From Sphingomonas soli NBRC 100801 (GTDB taxonomy: Bacteria; Pseudomonadota; Alphaproteobacteria; Sphingomonadales; Sphingomonadaceae): DNA of 64,000 bases. Made by a program: the position numbers and the translations under genes. Positions 34,105 to 42,890 of this stretch are shown piece after piece. The stretch is from contig NZ_BCTZ01000004.1 in assembly GCF_001591025.1 (NCBI RefSeq), positions 1-64,000 on the forward strand. Reading direction: 5' to 3'. The notes beneath the pieces were generated by a model that saw only the letters and a program-made list of their open reading frames with translations, was not told the origin of the DNA and did not search any database. Numbering within the stretch: position 1 is the stretch's first letter; every line of letters begins with the position of its first letter.

Positions 34105-34604
34105 GAACACAAGTACACGAGATTTGAGACTGTTGATTGGTGATGCCGCGTGGGGAGGGCGCCAGCGAAGCCGGGAGAGGGGGTTTTTGCTACAAGCGCA
34201 TAGGCTCGCGGTGACCGCCCCTCTCCCTTCCGCCGACTTGCGTCGGCTCCCTCCCTCTCCCCGCAAGCGGAGAGGGAATGGGCGATCGTCTGGAGTACGC
34301 CGTCCAGGTTGGTCATCACGTCGCTGTTCGTGAAGCGGAGGACACGGAAGCCCTGGCTTTCCAGGAACGCAGTGCGGCGATCGTCATAGGCTTGTTGCGT
34401 GGCGTGGGTATCGCCGTCCACCTCGATCGCGAGCATCGCCGCGCGGCTGGTGAAATCGACGATGTAATTGCCGAGGACGGTCTGGAAGCGGAACTTGGTG
34501 GCTTCGAAGCGCCTGGCGCGGAGATGGTACCAGAGGCGGGCTTCTGGCGGGGTGGGGTTGGAGCGCATCTCACGCGCGCGGCGCAACAGTTCCGGGTCTC
34601 TCAT
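34026..34604 (-). CDS. DUF559 domain protein (Vsr-like nuclease fold)
   Basis: 192 residues. Residues 1-112 are DUF559: MRDPELLRRAREMRSNPTPPEARLWYHLRARRF, NYIVDFTSRAAMLAIEVDGDTH, RTAFLESQGFRVLRFTNSDV; the E..R/ D.xxxx..IEVDG pattern is the restriction-endonuclease-like core. The remaining ~80 residues are repeat-derived (GEREGADASRRKGEGRSP) and then antisense to the winged-helix gene. ATG at 34604 is preceded by GGAGAGGG from repeat copy C. The domain may be active; the tail is probably junk. Confidence 0.7.
   Translation of the reverse strand: MRDPELLRRAREMRSNPTPPEARLWYHLRARRFEATKFRFQTVLGNYIVDFTSRAAMLAIEVDGDTHATQQAYDDRRTAFLESQGFRVLRFTNSDVMTNLDGVLQTIAHSLSACGEREGADASRRKGEGRSPRAYALVAKTPSPGFAGALPTRHHQSTVSNLVYLCSYTANAALTANPSSASSLARPAGVIL
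34151..34275. repeat. Composite CTCTCCC repeat, copy B
   Basis: The same composite as copy A: CCGGGAGAGGGGG, then TTTTTGCTACAAGCGCATA, then CGCCCCTCTCCCTTCCGCCG and a CTCCCCGCAAGCGGAGAG hairpin (34254-34274). 32 bp at 34171-34202 are identical to copy A. It codes for part of the DUF559 C-terminus. Confidence 0.85.
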
Positions 34605-34752
34605 TCCCTCTCCCCGCAAGCGGAGAGAGGGCGGCCAAGCGAAGCGAGGCCGGGAGAGGGGGCTATTGGCCAGCAACCGGGATTATCCACGCCCCTCTCC
34701 CTTCCGCCGATTTGCGTCGGCTCCCTCCCTCTCCCCGCAAGCGGAGAGAGGG
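34605..34752. repeat. Composite CTCTCCC repeat, copy C
   Basis: Hairpin CCCTCTCCCCGCAAGCGGAGAG at 34606-34628, then CCGGGAGAGGGGGC, a diverged middle (TATTGGCCAGCAACC) and the same CCCCTCTCCCTTCCGCCG and final CTCCCCGCAAGCGGAG hairpin. Begins directly upstream of the DUF559 start and ends 4 bp before the uvrD stop. Confidence 0.85.
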
Positions 34753-34755
34753 AAA

Positions 34756-37065
34756 TCACCCCACCGTCACGAACGAATCCATCACCCGCTTCCGCCCCGC
34801 CGTCTCGAAGTCGATCTCCAGCTTGTTGCCTTCGATTTCCGCGATTTCGCCATAGCCGAACTTCTGGTGGAACACGCGCATCCCCAGCGACAGATCAGAG
34901 CGCGGCTTGGCGCCTACGCTCACCGCGCTGGCTTTGCCTTCCAGTACGCGCGGGGCTTCGCGGGTGAAGGTGCGGGGTTTGAAGGTGCCGCCGGGGTTCT
35001 TGGGGTCGAAGCCTGCCGCGCGCTGCCAGCCGGGGCCGCGGCCGGTGCCTCGGCTGGTGTCGGCGAAGGGGTCGGCGCGGTCGGACCAGTTGGCCTGCCA
35101 TAGCGAGGCACCGCCGGTCATGGTGGACTCCTCATGCGTGTGTTCGGCGGGGAGTTCGGCGATGAAGCGGCTGGGGAGCGAGGAGGTCCATTGGCCGTAG
35201 ATGCGGCGATTGGCGGCGTGGAGGATGGTGGCCTGGCGGCGTGCGCGGGTGATCGCGACATAGGCGAGGCGGCGTTCTTCCTCGAGGCTGGCGAGGCCGC
35301 CTTCGTCGAGTGCGCGCTGCGAGGGGAAGATGCCTTCTTCCCAGCCGGCGAGGAACACGGTGTCGAATTCCAACCCCTTGGCGGCGTGGATCGTCATGAT
35401 CGTCACCTTGGGCTCGTCGGCGCTCGCTTCGTTATCCATGACGAGGGAGACGTGCTCAAGGAACGCGGTCAGGCTCTCATATTCCTCCATCGCGCGGACG
35501 AGTTCGCCCAGATTCTCCAGCCGGCCCGCTGCCTCTGCGGTTTTGTCGGCCTGCCACATCGCGGTGTAGCCGCTCTCATCGAGGATGATGCGGGCCAGCT
35601 CAGGATGGGGCAGGGTGTCGCCCATGGCGCGCCAGCGGGCGATGTCGCCGATCAGGTTGCCGAGCGAGCGGCGGGCCTGCGGCGTCAGTTCGTCGGTATC
35701 GAGGATGCGCGCGGCGGCGACCGTTAGCGGAACGCCGCCGGCGCGGGCGGATTGGTGGACCTTGGCCAGCGCCTTGTCGCCCAAGCCGCGCTTCGGGGTG
35801 TTGACGATGCGCTCAAATGCGAGATCGTCCGAGGGCTGGGCGACCACGCGGAGATAAGCGAGCGCGTCGCGGATTTCCTGCCGCTCATAGAAGCGGAAGC
35901 CGCCGATGATCTTGTAGGGCAGGCCGATCGAGATGAAGCGGTCTTCGAACTCGCGGGTCTGGTGCTGGGCGCGGACGAGGATGGCGAAATCGTCGAGGCT
36001 CTTGCCGCCGCGCTGACCGCCCTCAATCTCCTCGCCGACGCGGCGCGCTTCCTCGGGGCCGTCCCAGACGCCGAGCACTTTGACCTTTTCGCCTGCATCC
36101 TTCTCGGTCCAGAGCGTCTTGCCGAGGCGACCGCCATTGTTCGCGATGACGCCCGAGGCCGCGCCGAGGATGTGCGGGGTCGATCGGTAATTCTGTTCGA
36201 GCTTGATGACCTTTGCGCCCGGGAAATCCTTTTCGAACTTCAGGATGTTTTCCACCAGCGCGCCGCGCCACGAATAGATCGACTGATCGTCATCGCCGAC
36301 GCAGCACAGGTTGCGGCGCTCCTGCGCGAGCAGGCGCAGCCAGAGATACTGGACGGCGTTGGTATCCTGATATTCGTCGACGAGGATGTAGCGGAAGCGC
36401 TGCTGATAGCTTTCCAGCACGTCGCGGTGCGTCTTGAGGATGGTCAGCATGTGGAGCAGCAGATCGCCGAAATCGCAGGCGTTGAGCGCCTTCAGCCGCT
36501 CCTGATATTGCGCATAGAGCGATTGGCCGCGGCCATTGGCATATTGCTCGCTCTCGCCCGCGCCGACCTCGGCCGGGGTCAGCCCCTTGTTCTTCCACTG
36601 ATCGATCAGCCCGGCGAGCTGGCGCGCGGGCCAGCGCTTCTCGTCGAGATCATTGGCGGCGATGAGCTGCTTGAGCAGGCGAAGCTGATCGTCGGTGTCG
36701 AGGATGGTGAAGTTCGATTGCAGCCCGACCAGCTCGGCATGGCGGCGCAGCATCTTCGCGCCGATCGCGTGGAAGGTGCCGAGCCAGGGCATGCCCTCCA
36801 CCGCCTGCCCGACGTGGCGGCCGACGCGCTCCTTCATCTCGCGCGCGGCCTTGTTGGTGAAGGTGACGGCGAGCAGCTCGGAGGGGTACGCCTTGCGCGT
36901 CCAGAGCAGGTGCGCGAGGCGCGCGGTGAGCGCCGCGGTCTTGCCCGTGCCAGCGCCTGCGAGGACGAGGACGGGGCCTTCGGTGGTGAGCACGGCGTCG
37001 CGCTGGGGTTCGTTCAGGCCCTGCAGATAGGGGGCATCGGCGGGCGTGGGGGCGGGAAGCGACAT
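34756..37065 (-). CDS. UvrD/PcrA-type DNA helicase
   Basis: 769 residues, SF1A 3'-5' helicase. Walker A GAGTGKT (37-43), DEYQDTN, GDDDQSIYSWRGA, LEQNYRS, TIHAAKGLEFD, and VAITRARR motifs all visible. Acts in nucleotide excision and mismatch repair and clears proteins from DNA. ATG at 37065 gives the natural N-terminus (MSLPAPTPADAPYLQGLNEPQRDA); longer readings upstream have no support. The C-terminus has a KVRV.H..FG-type Tudor-like end. Confidence 0.95.
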   Translation of the reverse strand: MSLPAPTPADAPYLQGLNEPQRDAVLTTEGPVLVLAGAGTGKTAALTARLAHLLWTRKAYPSELLAVTFTNKAAREMKERVGRHVGQAVEGMPWLGTFHAIGAKMLRRHAELVGLQSNFTILDTDDQLRLLKQLIAANDLDEKRWPARQLAGLIDQWKNKGLTPAEVGAGESEQYANGRGQSLYAQYQERLKALNACDFGDLLLHMLTILKTHRDVLESYQQRFRYILVDEYQDTNAVQYLWLRLLAQERRNLCCVGDDDQSIYSWRGALVENILKFEKDFPGAKVIKLEQNYRSTPHILGAASGVIANNGGRLGKTLWTEKDAGEKVKVLGVWDGPEEARRVGEEIEGGQRGGKSLDDFAILVRAQHQTREFEDRFISIGLPYKIIGGFRFYERQEIRDALAYLRVVAQPSDDLAFERIVNTPKRGLGDKALAKVHQSARAGGVPLTVAAARILDTDELTPQARRSLGNLIGDIARWRAMGDTLPHPELARIILDESGYTAMWQADKTAEAAGRLENLGELVRAMEEYESLTAFLEHVSLVMDNEASADEPKVTIMTIHAAKGLEFDTVFLAGWEEGIFPSQRALDEGGLASLEEERRLAYVAITRARRQATILHAANRRIYGQWTSSLPSRFIAELPAEHTHEESTMTGGASLWQANWSDRADPFADTSRGTGRGPGWQRAAGFDPKNPGGTFKPRTFTREAPRVLEGKASAVSVGAKPRSDLSLGMRVFHQKFGYGEIAEIEGNKLEIDFETAGRKRVMDSFVTVG

Positions 37066-37164
37066 GCGCGAACAGGTAGGGAACGGCGGGGCTGGGGGCA
37101 AGCCGGATTGCGCGGCGCGTGCGGAACATGTATAGAACATTCGATTCGAGAGGGAGATAGGAAC

Positions 37165-37560
37165 ATGCCCAAGGGCCAGTGCCATTGCGGAGCGATCCGC
37201 TATGAAATGCCGGGTGAAGTCGCGCACCACGCCGCGTGTCACTGCACGGATTGCCGGAGGGCGACGGGGGCGCCGCTGGTGAGCTGGGCGCTTACCAGCG
37301 CGGAGGCCATCCGGATCGAGGGGACGCCGCGCGTCTATGCCTCTTCCGAACATGGCCGCCGCCATTTCTGCGGCGATTGCGGCACGAGCCTGTTCTACAC
37401 CAACGAAGTGATCTTCCCCGGCATGATCGACGTGCAATCGGCGACGCTGGACGATCCGGGCGAGATCCCGATCCAGGCGCAGATCCAGACCGCCGAGCGG
37501 ATCGGCTGGATGGCGACGCTGCACGAATTGCCGGCGTTCGAGCGCTATCCCGCACCCTGA
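37165..37560 (+). CDS. GFA-family (glutathione-dependent formaldehyde-activating) zinc protein
   Basis: 131 residues with the zinc-binding Cys pattern GQCHCGAIRY, HCTDCRRATGAPLVSW, FCGDCGTSLFY. Family members bind S-hydroxymethyl glutathione or other thiol adducts; most homologues have no proven activity. Divergent from uvrD by ~100 bp. RBS GGGAGATAG. Confidence 0.85.
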   Translation: MPKGQCHCGAIRYEMPGEVAHHAACHCTDCRRATGAPLVSWALTSAEAIRIEGTPRVYASSEHGRRHFCGDCGTSLFYTNEVIFPGMIDVQSATLDDPGEIPIQAQIQTAERIGWMATLHELPAFERYPAP

Positions 37561-37595
37561 TTGCGGGCGGCGCGCGGCGCGACTAGGCTGGCCCG

Positions 37596-37781
37596 ATGAA
37601 GATGCCGAACCGCAAACTCAGGCTGGGGATCGTGCTCGCGATCGCCGTGGTGGCGGCGTTCGTCGCGTGGCGAACCTCGACCCCGAAGGAGCGCCCGCCC
37701 TGCGTGCCCGGGCGCGAGGAGGTTCGCGACGACAAGGGCGAGATCGTCGAGATCAAGCGCACCGAGTGCTTCCGGAGCTGA
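37596..37781 (+). CDS. Small membrane protein, 61 aa
   Basis: One N-terminal membrane helix (LRLGIVLAIAVVAAFVAWR) followed by a charged soluble tail with two Cys (CVPGREEVRDDKGEIVEIKRTECFRS). No family recognised. 35 bp after the GFA gene. Confidence 0.55.
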   Translation: MKMPNRKLRLGIVLAIAVVAAFVAWRTSTPKERPPCVPGREEVRDDKGEIVEIKRTECFRS

Positions 37782-37858
37782 CGACCTTCGCGGCAGGCTT
37801 GCTCTAATCTGTTTCCCATCGGCCGCTTTCGGAATAGGAGCGTGACGGGGAGAGCTAC

Positions 37859-39121
37859 ATGACCAACACCGCGCCTGCATCGCATCGCCGGATCCTGTTC
37901 GCCAGCCTGGTGGGCACATCGGTCGAGTTCTACGATTTCTATATCTATGCGACCGCCGCGGCGCTGGTTTTCCCCATCCTGTTCTTTCCGGCGACCGATC
38001 CGGGGCTGGCGCAGCTTGCATCCTATGCGAGCTTCAGCGTGGCTTTCTTTGCGCGGCCGCTGGGCGGGCTGGTGTTCGGCCATTTCGGGGACCGGCTGGG
38101 GCGCAAATCCACGCTGGTCGCGTCGCTGATGCTGATGGGCATATCGACCGTGCTGATCGCGTTCCTGCCCACTTATGCCATGATCGGCTGGGTCGCGCCG
38201 CTGCTGCTCTGCCTGCTGCGCTTCGGCCAGGGGCTTGGGCTGGGCGGCGAATGGGGCGGGGCGAGCCTGCTCGCGGTGGAGAATGCGCCGCCGGGCTGGG
38301 CCAATCGCTATGGCGCGTTCCCGCCGATGGGCGCACCGGTGGGCTTCATCTGCGCCAACGGCTTCTTCCTGATCCTGGGCGCGGTGCTGACCGACGCGCA
38401 ATTCGCCGCATGGGGATGGCGGCTGCCGTTCCTCGCCAGCGCGCTGCTGGTGCTGCTGGGGCTGTGGGTGCGGCTGACGCTGACCGAGACGCCGGCATTC
38501 GTGGAGGCGCAGGAAAAGGCGCCGCCGCCGCGCGTGCCGGTGGGCGAATTGCTGCGCGACCACCTTCACCCGACGATCGCGGGCACGCTGGCGACGGTCG
38601 CGTGCTTCGCGCTCTTCTACATCTCTACCGTGTTCATCATCGGATATGGTACCAAGGCGCTGGGCTATGACCGTGAGACGTTCCTGGGGCTGGAACTGGG
38701 CGCGATCCTGTTCATGGCGGCGGGGATCTGGATCGCGAGCAGCTATGCCGACAAGTTCAGCGCATCGCTGGTGCTGTCGATCGGCTGCGTCGTGACGGTT
38801 CCCGCCGGGCTGTCGATGGTTGGGATGCTTGCCCCCGATGCGCCGGTGATGCTGTTCGGCTGGCTGGTCTTTGCGCTGTTCACCATGGGGCTGGTCTATG
38901 GGCCGCTGGGAGGCTGGCTGCCCAGCCTGTTTCCGGCGCGGGTGCGCTACACCGGGGTTTCGGTGACGTTCAACATCGGCGGGATCATCGGCGGCGGGCT
39001 GACGCCGCTGATCGCGCAGGCGCTGGTCGTGCGTGGCGGGCTGCTTTGGGTGGGGCTGTATCTGGCGGGTGCGGGCATGCTGAGCCTGATCGCGCTGATG
39101 ACGCTCAGGAAGCGCAAATAG
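37859..39121 (+). CDS. MHS-type MFS transporter (ShiA/ProP-like)
   Basis: 420 residues, 12 membrane helices. N-terminus RILFASLVGTSVEFYDFYIYATAAALVFPILFFP is the metabolite:H+ symporter family start; GHFGDRLGRKSTLVASL is MFS motif A. Family members take up shikimate, alpha-ketoglutarate, proline/betaine and similar acids. Substrate unknown. Confidence 0.9.
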   Translation: MTNTAPASHRRILFASLVGTSVEFYDFYIYATAAALVFPILFFPATDPGLAQLASYASFSVAFFARPLGGLVFGHFGDRLGRKSTLVASLMLMGISTVLIAFLPTYAMIGWVAPLLLCLLRFGQGLGLGGEWGGASLLAVENAPPGWANRYGAFPPMGAPVGFICANGFFLILGAVLTDAQFAAWGWRLPFLASALLVLLGLWVRLTLTETPAFVEAQEKAPPPRVPVGELLRDHLHPTIAGTLATVACFALFYISTVFIIGYGTKALGYDRETFLGLELGAILFMAAGIWIASSYADKFSASLVLSIGCVVTVPAGLSMVGMLAPDAPVMLFGWLVFALFTMGLVYGPLGGWLPSLFPARVRYTGVSVTFNIGGIIGGGLTPLIAQALVVRGGLLWVGLYLAGAGMLSLIALMTLRKRK

Positions 39122-39178
39122 CGCTTTCAAACCGTCACGCGGCCCGCTTAGGCTGACGGAAAGCTGAAGGAGCCGAGC

Positions 39179-40339
39179 GTGACGATGCTGAGCAGAAGAA
39201 GCGTGATCGGCGGCGGCGCTGCGCTGGCGGCGGGAGTGCCGTTTGGCCGGGCATTGGCCGCAGCGGGCCGCCCGCCCTTTATCAGCAGGATCGTGCTGGA
39301 AAATGGCCGCGTCTGGATCGGCGCGATGCTCGACGGCAAGGGGCCGTTCTTCTTCGTGCTCGATACCGGCAGCGGACTGAGCTTTATCGAGGACAGCTTC
39401 GCGCGGCGACGAGGCCTGTCCTCGCGGCCCGGACAGCGGCGCTTCGGCATCGGCGGCGGCGTGAGCGAATATAGCAATTACGTCGCCAAGGAAGTGCGGC
39501 TGGCGAGCGGCATCCGCTTCAACAACATGGTGTTTGCCGGCACGCGCGACGGGCTGCTGGGGGCCGATCTGGTCGGCGGGTTCGGATCGGGCCTGTTCAC
39601 TAGCTATGACAGCGACCTGGATTTCGTGAAGGGCGAATGGCGGGCCTATACCGATGGACGCCCGGATTTCGCCGGGCTCAGCCGCGTCAAATCGCGCTTC
39701 ACCATGAAGGACGTCGCGCCCAAGATCGTGATGGACGCGCAGGTGGACGGGTTTGCGGGCGAGTTCATCATGGACACCGGCTTCTCGCGCGCGCTCTCGC
39801 TGGACGGGCGGGCGACCGCGAAGAGCGGATTGTGGGACGATAGCCGTCCCTATGTGCCGACGGAGGCGCGGGGCTTCGGGGCCGCAGGCATCCCGACACG
39901 GCTGGTGCGCGCGGAGAAGCTCAGCTTCGGCGGCCACGCGATCGAGAGGCCATTGGTATCGCTCAGCGCGCCGGGGACGATTTCACACGAGACCGCGGGG
40001 CTGATCGGGCTGGAAGCGATCGGCCGATTCCACCTGACCACGCGCGTATCGGATGGATCGCTGTGGATCGCACCCAATGGACTGACGCCCCGTGCGTTCG
40101 GGTATCGCCTCTCCGGCCTGTGGCTGACCGAAAAGGGCGGACAGGTGACGATCAGCGATGTCGGGACGGGAAGCCCGGCAGCGGCAGCGGGGGTAAAGAA
40201 GGGAGATGTGTTGAAGGGCGGCGACCTGAGCACGCTGATCCGCAACACCAATGGTGCGCCGGGCAAGCAGGTGACGCTGGAGATCGAGCGCGGCGGCGCG
40301 GCGCAGACGATCAGCTATACGCTGAGGCCGTGGCTTTAG
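39179..40339 (+). CDS. Tat-exported aspartic protease with PDZ domain
   Basis: 386 residues. Twin-arginine signal LSRRSVIGGGAALAAGVPFGRALA. Two retropepsin-like halves, each with an Asp motif: FVLDTGSGLSFIED and FIMDTGFSRALSLD; a C-terminal PDZ-like segment (GKQVTLEIERGG) with a preceding PAAAAGVKKGDVL. Predicted periplasmic. Start GTG at 39179 behind GAAGGAG; an ATG at 39185 is also possible. Pepsin-like two-domain proteases with PDZ are known in bacteria, but targets are mostly uncharacterised. Confidence 0.8.
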   Translation: MTMLSRRSVIGGGAALAAGVPFGRALAAAGRPPFISRIVLENGRVWIGAMLDGKGPFFFVLDTGSGLSFIEDSFARRRGLSSRPGQRRFGIGGGVSEYSNYVAKEVRLASGIRFNNMVFAGTRDGLLGADLVGGFGSGLFTSYDSDLDFVKGEWRAYTDGRPDFAGLSRVKSRFTMKDVAPKIVMDAQVDGFAGEFIMDTGFSRALSLDGRATAKSGLWDDSRPYVPTEARGFGAAGIPTRLVRAEKLSFGGHAIERPLVSLSAPGTISHETAGLIGLEAIGRFHLTTRVSDGSLWIAPNGLTPRAFGYRLSGLWLTEKGGQVTISDVGTGSPAAAAGVKKGDVLKGGDLSTLIRNTNGAPGKQVTLEIERGGAAQTISYTLRPWL

Positions 40340-40372
40340 AGCTGGATCGGGTGGGGTTGAAGGAGAAGCGGG

Positions 40373-40393
40373 ACCCCGGGGCAAGCCCGGGGT
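40373..40393. terminator. Hairpin between convergent genes
   Basis: ACCCCGGG / CCCGGGGT with a GCAAG loop; 8-bp perfect stem between the aspartic protease stop (40339) and the rsmD stop (40429), both running towards it. No T-run. Related to the CCCCGG repeat family at 15621 and 19138. Confidence 0.5.
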
Positions 40394-40428
40394 GACGAGG
40401 GGAAGGGGGCTTGATGAAGTGCCTTTCC

Positions 40429-40968
40429 CTAGGACGCGCGCAGCAGCGTGATGCGGGCCTTGCCGTGGACGCGTGACGTATCGGCGGTGAAACCGGCGAT
40501 CTCGGGTTCCTCGTCCTTCGCCGTCTCGATGCTCACCCAGGTGGCGGGGCTCGTCCAGCCGAGGCGAGCCAGCTTGTCGAGCGCGACGCTGCCCGCGCTG
40601 GTGCCATAGGGCGGATCCATCAGGATGAGGTCGAGCGGCTTTACCGCGGGACCGAGCGCCATCACCGATCCGGCGCGGACATCGGCGCCCTTTGCGCCCA
40701 GCTTCGCGATATTGGCCTTGAGCGCGTCGATCGCGGCCTTGTCCTGCTCGACGAACAGGCAGGTAGCCGCGCCGCGCGACAGGGCTTCGAGCCCCAGCGC
40801 ACCCGAACCTGCGAAGAGATCGGCAGCCGCCAGATCCTCGAAGCTGCCGACACGGCTGGTGAGCATCGAGAATAATGCCTCACGCGTGCGATCTGCGGTG
40901 GGGCGGGTGGTATCCCCTTTGGGCGCGACGAGCGGACGCCCGCGCCACTGGCCTGCGATGATCCTCAT
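40429..40968 (-). CDS. rsmD: 16S rRNA (guanine-N2)-methyltransferase RsmD
   Basis: 179 residues. Methylates G966 of 16S rRNA. Motifs: MRIIAGQWRGRPL at the start, LFAGSGALGLEALSRGA (SAM site) and LILMDPPYGT (catalytic DPPY). ATG at 40968 overlaps the rluB-type stop by 3 bp, so they are co-translated. Confidence 0.93.
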   Translation of the reverse strand: MRIIAGQWRGRPLVAPKGDTTRPTADRTREALFSMLTSRVGSFEDLAAADLFAGSGALGLEALSRGAATCLFVEQDKAAIDALKANIAKLGAKGADVRAGSVMALGPAVKPLDLILMDPPYGTSAGSVALDKLARLGWTSPATWVSIETAKDEEPEIAGFTADTSRVHGKARITLLRAS

Positions 40969-42245
40969 TTGCGCGTGCGCGGCGGGCGCGCCGACTTGCC
41001 GGGGCCGCCCGGACGCGACGGCCTGCCACGGCCGCCGGATGGACCCTTGGTCGGCCGATCAGGGCCGGAGCGCGGAGGCCGGGGCTCGAGCGTGTCGCGA
41101 TGCGCGCGAGCACGCGCGGCGCGGGCGGGCTTGGCGATGGTCTCGTCCCGGGGAGCGCGATCGGGACGCGAGGGGCGGTCAGTGGCGCGGGCCGGGGTGA
41201 CGCGCGGGGTGAAGCGTGCTTCGCCCGCGGACGCGGCGCGTGGAGAGCCACGACGGGCTGGTGCTTCTTCGCGCGCCGGGCGCTCGGCGCGAGGGGGCGT
41301 GCCACGCGGCGTGAAGCGCGGTTCGACCGGTTCGGGGCTTGGGGAAGCGGCGCGGGCGCGGGGCGGGGCCTGGGCCCGGCTGCGCTGGCCGTCTGGCTCG
41401 CGGCCACCGGCCTGCACCGGTTGCGGTTTGGGTGCCGCAGGCACGCGCTGGCGCACCGCGAATTGCAGGTTCGACGCCGCCTTGCCCCCGCCGGGCTTGG
41501 ACAGAACCGTGCGGAAGGTCGCCAGGTCGTTCTGGCGGATCTCATCGACATCGCCGACGGGCAGATCGCCGAGATAAAAGGGGCCATAGCGCGTGCGGAT
41601 CAGGCGGCTGACTTCGAGCCCGAGATATTCGAGGACACGGCGGACTTCGCGGTTCTTGCCCTCGGTCAGCGTCAGCTCGATCCACACGTTCGCGCCGGTG
41701 CGCCGCTCGATATTGGCGTTGATCGGGCCATAGCGGACGCCCTCGATCTCCACGCCGAGCATCAGATCCTCAAGCTGAGGCTGGGTGATGTTGCCATAAG
41801 CGCGGGCGCGATAGCTGCGCTCGACCCCCGAGGAAGGCAATTCGAGCTGGCGCTTGAGTTCGCCATCGGTGGTGAGGAGCAGCAGCCCTTCGGTGTTGAG
41901 ATCGAGGCGGCCGACCGGCATCACGCGGGGAAGCCCCGCCGGCATGCGATCATAGATCGTCATGCGTCCGGTGAAATCGCGCTCCGCCGTGAGCAGGCCG
42001 GCAGACTTGTGATAGCGAAAGAGCCGCGCAGGCTCCGGAGCGGCAACCGGATTGCCATCGACCGTCACACCCTCCAGCGAGGTCAGCACGGTGGCGGGCG
42101 TATCCAGCGTCTTGCCATCGAGCGCGACGCGGCCCTCGGCGATCATGCGCTCGATTTCACGGCGGGACGCGATTCCGGCACGGGCCAACAGCTTGGCGAT
42201 GCGCTGGCCCTCGCGGGCGGGCTCATTGGGTTTCGATGGGGGCAC
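40965..42245 (-). CDS. RluB/RsuA-family pseudouridine synthase with long basic tail
   Basis: 426 residues. S4 RNA-binding domain near the N-terminus (QRIAKLLARAGIASRREIERMIAEG), then a RsuA/RluB core with the catalytic Asp in VGRLDLNTEGLLLLTTDG and the FYLGDLPVGDV end. The last ~170 residues are a disordered Arg/Pro/Ala/Ser-rich tail, common in alphaproteobacterial RluB-like proteins. Start GTG at 42245 (VPPSKPNEP); no in-frame ATG is closer. Coupled to rsmD by ATGA. Confidence 0.9.
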   Translation of the reverse strand: MPPSKPNEPAREGQRIAKLLARAGIASRREIERMIAEGRVALDGKTLDTPATVLTSLEGVTVDGNPVAAPEPARLFRYHKSAGLLTAERDFTGRMTIYDRMPAGLPRVMPVGRLDLNTEGLLLLTTDGELKRQLELPSSGVERSYRARAYGNITQPQLEDLMLGVEIEGVRYGPINANIERRTGANVWIELTLTEGKNREVRRVLEYLGLEVSRLIRTRYGPFYLGDLPVGDVDEIRQNDLATFRTVLSKPGGGKAASNLQFAVRQRVPAAPKPQPVQAGGREPDGQRSRAQAPPRARAASPSPEPVEPRFTPRGTPPRAERPAREEAPARRGSPRAASAGEARFTPRVTPARATDRPSRPDRAPRDETIAKPARAARARAHRDTLEPRPPRSGPDRPTKGPSGGRGRPSRPGGPGKSARPPRTRK

Positions 42246-42345
42246 GCGGGCGATATAGCGATTGTGCGGCGTGTCGCAAAAATTATTGCGCCCGGAAAAC
42301 GTTTTGCGCGTTAATGCCCGGGCGAACCGGCTGAGAGCGTAACGA

Positions 42346-42783
42346 ATGTTGTTTGGAGGCAAGAAGAAGCGGCGGATCGAGCGGCTCCTCATCGTGGAGG
42401 ACGAGCCGCTGGTGGCGTTCGACAATGAGCATTTCCTGACCCAGGAAGGCTTCGAGATCGCCGGGACGGTGGATTCGGTGGCCGATGCGCTCGCGCTGAT
42501 CGCCGAAGCGGAAGAGATCGACCTGCTGCTCGTCGACGTTGCCTTGTCCGACGGAAGCGGGGTCGAGGTTGCGCAGGCTGCGCACGGGCGCGGGATCGCC
42601 GTGATGTTCGTTACCGGCAACTGCCCCGGCGAAGCGAAGGACTTCGCCGCGGGATGCCTGGCCAAGCCCTATGCCCAGCGCGACCTGCTCGCGGCGATCG
42701 ATGCGGTGGAGGCCGCGATCGAGGGGCGGAAGGCACCGCGCAAATTGCCGGCGGGGTTCAGCCTGTTCGGCAAGGTAGGCTGA
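42346..42783 (+). CDS. Single-domain response regulator
   Basis: 145 residues. Receiver domain with the acidic pair in IVEDEP (about 18-20), phospho-acceptor Asp in LLVDVALSDG (about 64), Thr in FVTGN and Lys in AKPY. No output domain, so it likely acts by protein contact (CheY-like). Basic N-terminus MLFGGKKKRR. Divergent from rluB-like gene; no kinase nearby. Confidence 0.85.
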   Translation: MLFGGKKKRRIERLLIVEDEPLVAFDNEHFLTQEGFEIAGTVDSVADALALIAEAEEIDLLLVDVALSDGSGVEVAQAAHGRGIAVMFVTGNCPGEAKDFAAGCLAKPYAQRDLLAAIDAVEAAIEGRKAPRKLPAGFSLFGKVG

Positions 42784-42794
42784 GGCACTTTCGC

Positions 42795-42890
42795 CAGGCA
42801 GTCACCCGACCTTGTGCCGGGTGTGGGTTTCGACCCTCACCCTTCCGGCGCTTGCGCGCCTCCCTCCCTCTCCCGGCGGGAGAGGGATTG
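42795..42890. repeat. Palindromic intergenic repeats after the response regulator
   Basis: CACCCG/CGGGTG imperfect hairpin near 42804-42825, then CCCTCTCCC(GGC)GGGAGAGGG at 42866-42886, a member of the CTCTCCC family. It forms the end of the Rieske gene coding sequence on the other strand. Confidence 0.75.

Noticed and set aside
37066..37524. N-terminal extension of the UvrD helicase
   Set aside because: Would read antisense through the GFA gene; the helicase motif I region starts normally from the ATG at 37065.
42246..42665. N-terminal extension of the pseudouridine synthase
   Set aside because: Antisense to the response regulator; the S4 domain starts just after the GTG at 42245.
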